8,978 nt of DNA from Ruminococcus sp. GTDB taxonomy: Bacteria; Bacillota; Clostridia; Oscillospirales; Acutalibacteraceae. Below, one piece after another: positions 6,486 to 8,978 of the stretch (position 1 is its first letter; each line of letters starts with the position of its first letter). Both the position numbers and the translations under genes were made by a program. Location of the stretch: positions 1 to 8,978 of the forward strand of contig JAFVVB010000215.1 of assembly GCA_017502425.1 (NCBI GenBank), given 5' to 3'. Under the pieces are notes generated by a model, which saw only the letters and a program-made list of their open reading frames with translations, made no database searches and had not been told where the DNA came from.

Positions 6486-7181
6486 TTATCTTCTTCTGTT
6501 AAGAATTAATAATAATCTTAATAACTGTGCAATAGCTGTAACCGCTGCTGCAACATAAGTCATAGCCGCAGCTGTTAATGTTTTCTTTGCACCAACATAT
6601 TCATCTTCATAAAGTAAATTCATTCCCTGAATCGTTTTTAGCGCTCTATTAGATGCATCAAACTCAACAGGTAAAGTAACTAGTGTAAAAATAACTGAAA
6701 AAGAGAAGAAAATTATACCAAGTGTAATAACAAAATTATAATTAACAGGTAAAAGCATACCTACAAAAATCAATATCCAACTGAGTTTAGAACCGATATT
6801 AGCAATCGGTACTACTGCAGAACGGATTTTATTAGGCATATAGCCCTGCGCGTGCTGAACAGCATGTCCTGCTTCGTGAGCCGCTACTCCGACAGCAGCA
6901 ACAGTAGCACTATTATACACGCTTTCAGAAAGTCGTATTGTGTTGGTCCTAGGATCAAAGTGATCAGTGAGTTTACCACCAACCTGCTCTATTCTCACAC
7001 CTGTAACACCGTTGGCTGTCAATACCTGATAAGCAGCCTGAGCACCAGTCAGACCGCGCTTATTATTCACACGTGAATATTTATTGAACGCAGAGTTAAC
7101 CTTAGCGCTACAATAAAGTGACAACAGCAGACACGGTATCATAAAGAGAAAATAAGTAAAATCATAATAATAGTATCCCAT
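6486..7181 (-). CDS. Membrane-bound neutral zinc metallopeptidase, YugP type (Zn_peptidase_2)
   Basis: Predicted integral-membrane protease of 231 residues; its physiological substrate is not established. The zinc-binding HEAGH (102-106) sits in VAAHEAGHAVQHA, with the family's second motif PVEFDASNRA (171-180), where an acidic residue could be the third zinc ligand. LTDHFDP (71-77) and RLSESVY (83-89) are also family-typical. Hydrophobic segments lie at about 8-24, 122-143, 148-170 and 204-226, so the catalytic helix is flanked by membrane spans. I start it at ATG 7181, not the in-frame TTG at 7214 inside fmt: GGAGG (7188-7192) stands 6 nt before the ATG and the protein then begins MGYYYYD, as expected for this family. 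The gene begins 1 nt after the fmt stop. Its location among translation genes is typical of Clostridia rather than Bacillus, by my recollection. Confidence 0.93.
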   Translation of the reverse strand: MGYYYYDFTYFLFMIPCLLLSLYCSAKVNSAFNKYSRVNNKRGLTGAQAAYQVLTANGVTGVRIEQVGGKLTDHFDPRTNTIRLSESVYNSATVAAVGVAAHEAGHAVQHAQGYMPNKIRSAVVPIANIGSKLSWILIFVGMLLPVNYNFVITLGIIFFSFSVIFTLVTLPVEFDASNRALKTIQGMNLLYEDEYVGAKKTLTAAAMTYVAAAVTAIAQLLRLLLILNRRR

Positions 7182-7182
7182 A

Positions 7183-8106
7183 TTAATCCTCCAGAATATT
7201 AGTTCCGCATTCAATATGATGTCCTAAAAGGAAGGACTTATAATCCATTCTTTTCTTACCCTCTAATTGAAGTTCCAAAATTTCTACCGATTTATCACCA
7301 CACGCAATAGTAAGCGGAGAAAGTGAAACTACCTCACCTACTTCACCTTTGAGATCAGATATATCAGATTTGTATATTTTAAGTTTTTTACCACCAAAAG
7401 TAGTCTGTGCAATAGGCCAGCTATATAAACCTCTTATAAGGTTATGAATTGTCAAAGCATCTTTTGACCAATCTATAACACTTATGTTTTTATCAAGCAT
7501 AGGTGCGTATGTTGAATCTTCTTCGTTTTGCTTAATCGGACTAATCTTTCCAGCTTCAGCAAGTCTTAAAGTTTTTACTATAAGCTCACCGCCGATTTTC
7601 GACAATCTATCAAACACAGACTCTGCGGTGTCATCAAGTGAAATCGGAGTCTTTTCTATCAGCAATATATCTCCGGTATCTAAACCTTCATTCATTTGCA
7701 TAGTTGTAACACCGGTTTCACTATCACCGTTAATTACTGACCATTGAATAGGTGCTGCCCCGCGATATTTAGGAAGAATAGAACCGTGAACATTAATACA
7801 TCCGTATTTTGGATAGTTAATAATATCTTTAGGTAATAATTTTCCGTAAGCAGCGACAACTATCACATCAGGCTCATATCCCTTAATTATATCCAACGAT
7901 TCGCTGTTTTTCAGACTAACTGGCTGATGCACAGGAATATTATGCTCCATGGCATAAACCTTAACATCAGGTGGTGTCATAACCATTTTTCTACCACGTG
8001 GTTTATCAGGCTGGGTAAACACCGCACATACGTCATACTGTGCATCAATAAGCCCTTTTAAACATTCAACGGCAAAGTCAGGTGTTCCCATAAATAAAAC
8101 TTTCAT
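7183..8106 (-). CDS. fmt: Methionyl-tRNA formyltransferase
   Basis: Transfers a formyl group from 10-formyl-tetrahydrofolate to Met-tRNAfMet, producing the initiator for translation. The 307 residues are normal length. The N-terminal catalytic domain (about 1-200) has VLFMGTPDFA (3-12), TQPDKPRGR (31-39) and the signature INVHGSILPKYRGAAPIQ (104-121). Catalytic residues N105, H107 and D143 (in GLDTGD) are present. A C-terminal OB-like tRNA-binding domain covers about 205-305. The ATG has GAGGTG (8117-8112) 5 nt upstream and lies 12 nt after the def stop. The last codons carry the ribosome site of the next gene. Pairing with def is functional: Fmt adds the formyl group that Def later removes. 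Confidence 0.97.
   Translation of the reverse strand: MKVLFMGTPDFAVECLKGLIDAQYDVCAVFTQPDKPRGRKMVMTPPDVKVYAMEHNIPVHQPVSLKNSESLDIIKGYEPDVIVVAAYGKLLPKDIINYPKYGCINVHGSILPKYRGAAPIQWSVINGDSETGVTTMQMNEGLDTGDILLIEKTPISLDDTAESVFDRLSKIGGELIVKTLRLAEAGKISPIKQNEEDSTYAPMLDKNISVIDWSKDALTIHNLIRGLYSWPIAQTTFGGKKLKIYKSDISDLKGEVGEVVSLSPLTIACGDKSVEILELQLEGKKRMDYKSFLLGHHIECGTNILED
7188..7192 (-). promoter_or_regulatory. Ribosome-binding site of the metallopeptidase, inside the fmt 3' end
   Basis: GGAGG is formed by the last fmt codons (Leu-Glu-Asp) and stands 6 nt before the ATG at 7181. It decides against the in-frame TTG at 7214, which lies upstream of it. The arrangement predicts translational coupling of the metallopeptidase to fmt. 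Confidence 0.65.
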
Positions 8107-8118
8107 AGTTACACCTCA

Positions 8119-8595
8119 CTATTCGTCATCATGAGCTATTTCATCAGGGCTTAACATTCTGATAACTTTAGACTTAAATAAAACACCATCTAAATGGTCA
8201 AACTCGTGACACATAGCTTGTGCGAAAAGCTCTTCACCTTCAACGGTGAATTCATTACCTTCTCTGTCATATGCTTTTGCAACGACTTTCTCAGGTCTTT
8301 TAACTAATCCGAATTCGCCGGGTGAAGAAAGACAACCTTCTACAACTTCATGTTCTCCATCTGTGCTGATAATCTCAGGATTAATAAACTCAACAACTCC
8401 TTCACCAATGTCAATAACACAGATACGTCTCATGACACCTATTTGAGGAGCAGCAAGTCCTACTCCACCGGAATCGTGCAAAGTCTCAACCATATCATCG
8501 AGCAAATCCCAAAGTTTTCTATCGAATTTTTCAACGCTTCGACATTTTTTAAGTAAAATATCGTCGCCTTCAGTAACTATTTTTCTAAGTGCCAT
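8119..8595 (-). CDS. def: Peptide deformylase
   Basis: Metal hydrolase that removes the N-formyl group from nascent proteins at the ribosome exit. All three family motifs are intact: motif I GVGLAAPQIG (44-53), motif II EGCLS (86-90, metal ligand C88) and motif III HEFDHLDG (130-137, metal ligands H130 and H134, catalytic E131). The 158-residue length, with a short acidic C-terminus (AHDDE), fits a type 1-like enzyme more than the longer type 2 enzymes of Bacillus and Staphylococcus. I use the ATG at 8595; a TTG directly before it is also in frame, but GAGGGAG (8609-8603) is at the better 7-nt distance from the ATG. The gap after priA is 24 bp. Confidence 0.97.
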   Translation of the reverse strand: MALRKIVTEGDDILLKKCRSVEKFDRKLWDLLDDMVETLHDSGGVGLAAPQIGVMRRICVIDIGEGVVEFINPEIISTDGEHEVVEGCLSSPGEFGLVKRPEKVVAKAYDREGNEFTVEGEELFAQAMCHEFDHLDGVLFKSKVIRMLSPDEIAHDDE

Positions 8596-8602
8596 CAAAA
8601 CA

Positions 8603-8609
8603 CTCCCTC
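8603..8609 (-). promoter_or_regulatory. Ribosome-binding site choosing the def ATG
   Basis: GAGGGAG lies in the 24-bp gap between priA and def. It is 7 nt from the ATG at 8595 and 4 nt from the adjacent in-frame TTG at 8598. The ATG is favoured by both spacing and codon strength; the protein differs by one residue only. Confidence 0.6.
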
Positions 8610-8619
8610 TAACTATATA

Positions 8620-8978
8620 TTAAATATCAAGTGGATGCATATCTGCATAAACAGTAACATCGCAATATTCTCTGATTTTAGAAAACTGTTTAAGTACATC
8701 AGACAGCATTTTTCGAAATTTCATATCATTTCTGCATTTAAGAATTATCTTATAACGATATTTATTATTTACCTTCATAATACCCTGAGGCGAAGGACCT
8801 AAAATTCTGATAGGAATATCGTTATATTCTGTATTTAGTTTTTGTGTCAATATATTCATAAATTCTAAAGCTGCATTAGAATTCTTAACACTGTTTTCAC
8901 CCACAAAGCCGACAAGACACAGCTGAGCAAATGGTGGATACAGCATAGCTTTTCTGATTTTAATCTCATCATTATAAA
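8620..8978 (-). CDS. priA: Primosomal protein N' / replication restart helicase PriA, C-terminal part only
   Basis: PriA recognises stalled or repaired forks and reloads the replicative helicase. Only the last 118 complete codons are visible; the frame stays open to the window edge, so this is a truncation by the window and not a broken gene. The visible part begins YNDEIKIRKAMLYPPFAQL, the hallmark segment that follows the helicase core (E-x5-R-x3-x-YPPF). ILGPSPQGIMKVNNKYRYK is the conserved C-terminal-domain signature (GP-P-x3-x-K-x3-x-R-x-x). The protein ends with VTVYADMHPLDI, as expected for the V-D-x-x-P-x-x-x terminus. The ATP-binding and zinc-binding motifs lie outside the window. 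It is the promoter-proximal gene visible here; the operon promoter must lie upstream of base 8978. Confidence 0.95.
   Translation of the reverse strand, partial: YNDEIKIRKAMLYPPFAQLCLVGFVGENSVKNSNAALEFMNILTQKLNTEYNDIPIRILGPSPQGIMKVNNKYRYKIILKCRNDMKFRKMLSDVLKQFSKIREYCDVTVYADMHPLDI

Noticed and set aside
7182..7214. Longer metallopeptidase from TTG at 7214
   Set aside because: It would add 11 residues read from fmt codons with no ribosome site; GGAGG is correctly spaced for the ATG at 7181.

Overview
The window is AT-rich, gene-dense bacterial DNA in which every supported gene lies on the minus strand. The gene order, read in the direction of transcription from high to low coordinates, is priA (3' end only), def, fmt, a membrane zinc metallopeptidase of the YugP type, rsmB, rlmN, a PP2C phosphatase (prpC/stp), a PASTA serine/threonine kinase (prkC), rsgA, then after a 143-bp gap the 5' end of a zinc-ribbon/kinase-like gene. 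The priA-def-fmt-rsmB-rlmN-prpC-prkC-rsgA order is the classic low-GC Gram-positive (Firmicutes) cluster known from Bacillus. The extra metallopeptidase between fmt and rsmB, the Thr/Ala-rich tail on the kinase and the degenerate zinc-ribbon kinase suggest a Clostridia member, possibly Oscillospiraceae/Ruminococcaceae. That lineage call is an inference from protein style, not from a search.

From 8978 down to 398 the genes form one tightly packed transcription unit. Junctions range from a 4-bp stop/start overlap to gaps of 24 bp, and several ribosome-binding sites sit inside the preceding gene. I see no convincing internal promoter or terminator. The theme is replication restart (PriA), initiator-Met formylation and its removal (Fmt, Def), rRNA modification (RsmB m5C967, RlmN m2A2503), ribosome assembly (RsgA GTPase) and the PrkC/PrpC reversible Ser/Thr phosphorylation pair that responds to cell-wall fragments. 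In Bacillus the RsgA homologue CpgA is a known substrate of this pair, so the coupling of prkC to rsgA here makes functional sense.

The 254-397 intergenic region breaks the unit. It contains a strong extended -10 promoter for the last gene, a 31-bp near-perfect dyad lying over the promoter core, a further half-site copy near the predicted transcript start, and a separate AT-only inverted repeat directly after the rsgA stop. The last gene encodes an N-terminal four-cysteine zinc ribbon followed by a protein-kinase N-lobe in which the glycine loop and the ATP-binding lysine are both altered, so it is a probable pseudokinase. It runs off the window at base 1.

I found no RNA genes, mobile elements, CRISPR arrays or frameshifted genes. 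Most of the window is a well-known housekeeping cluster. The parts most likely to be under-described are the pseudokinase with its promoter dyad, the kinase's extra extracellular C-terminal region, and the unusual start-codon arrangements.
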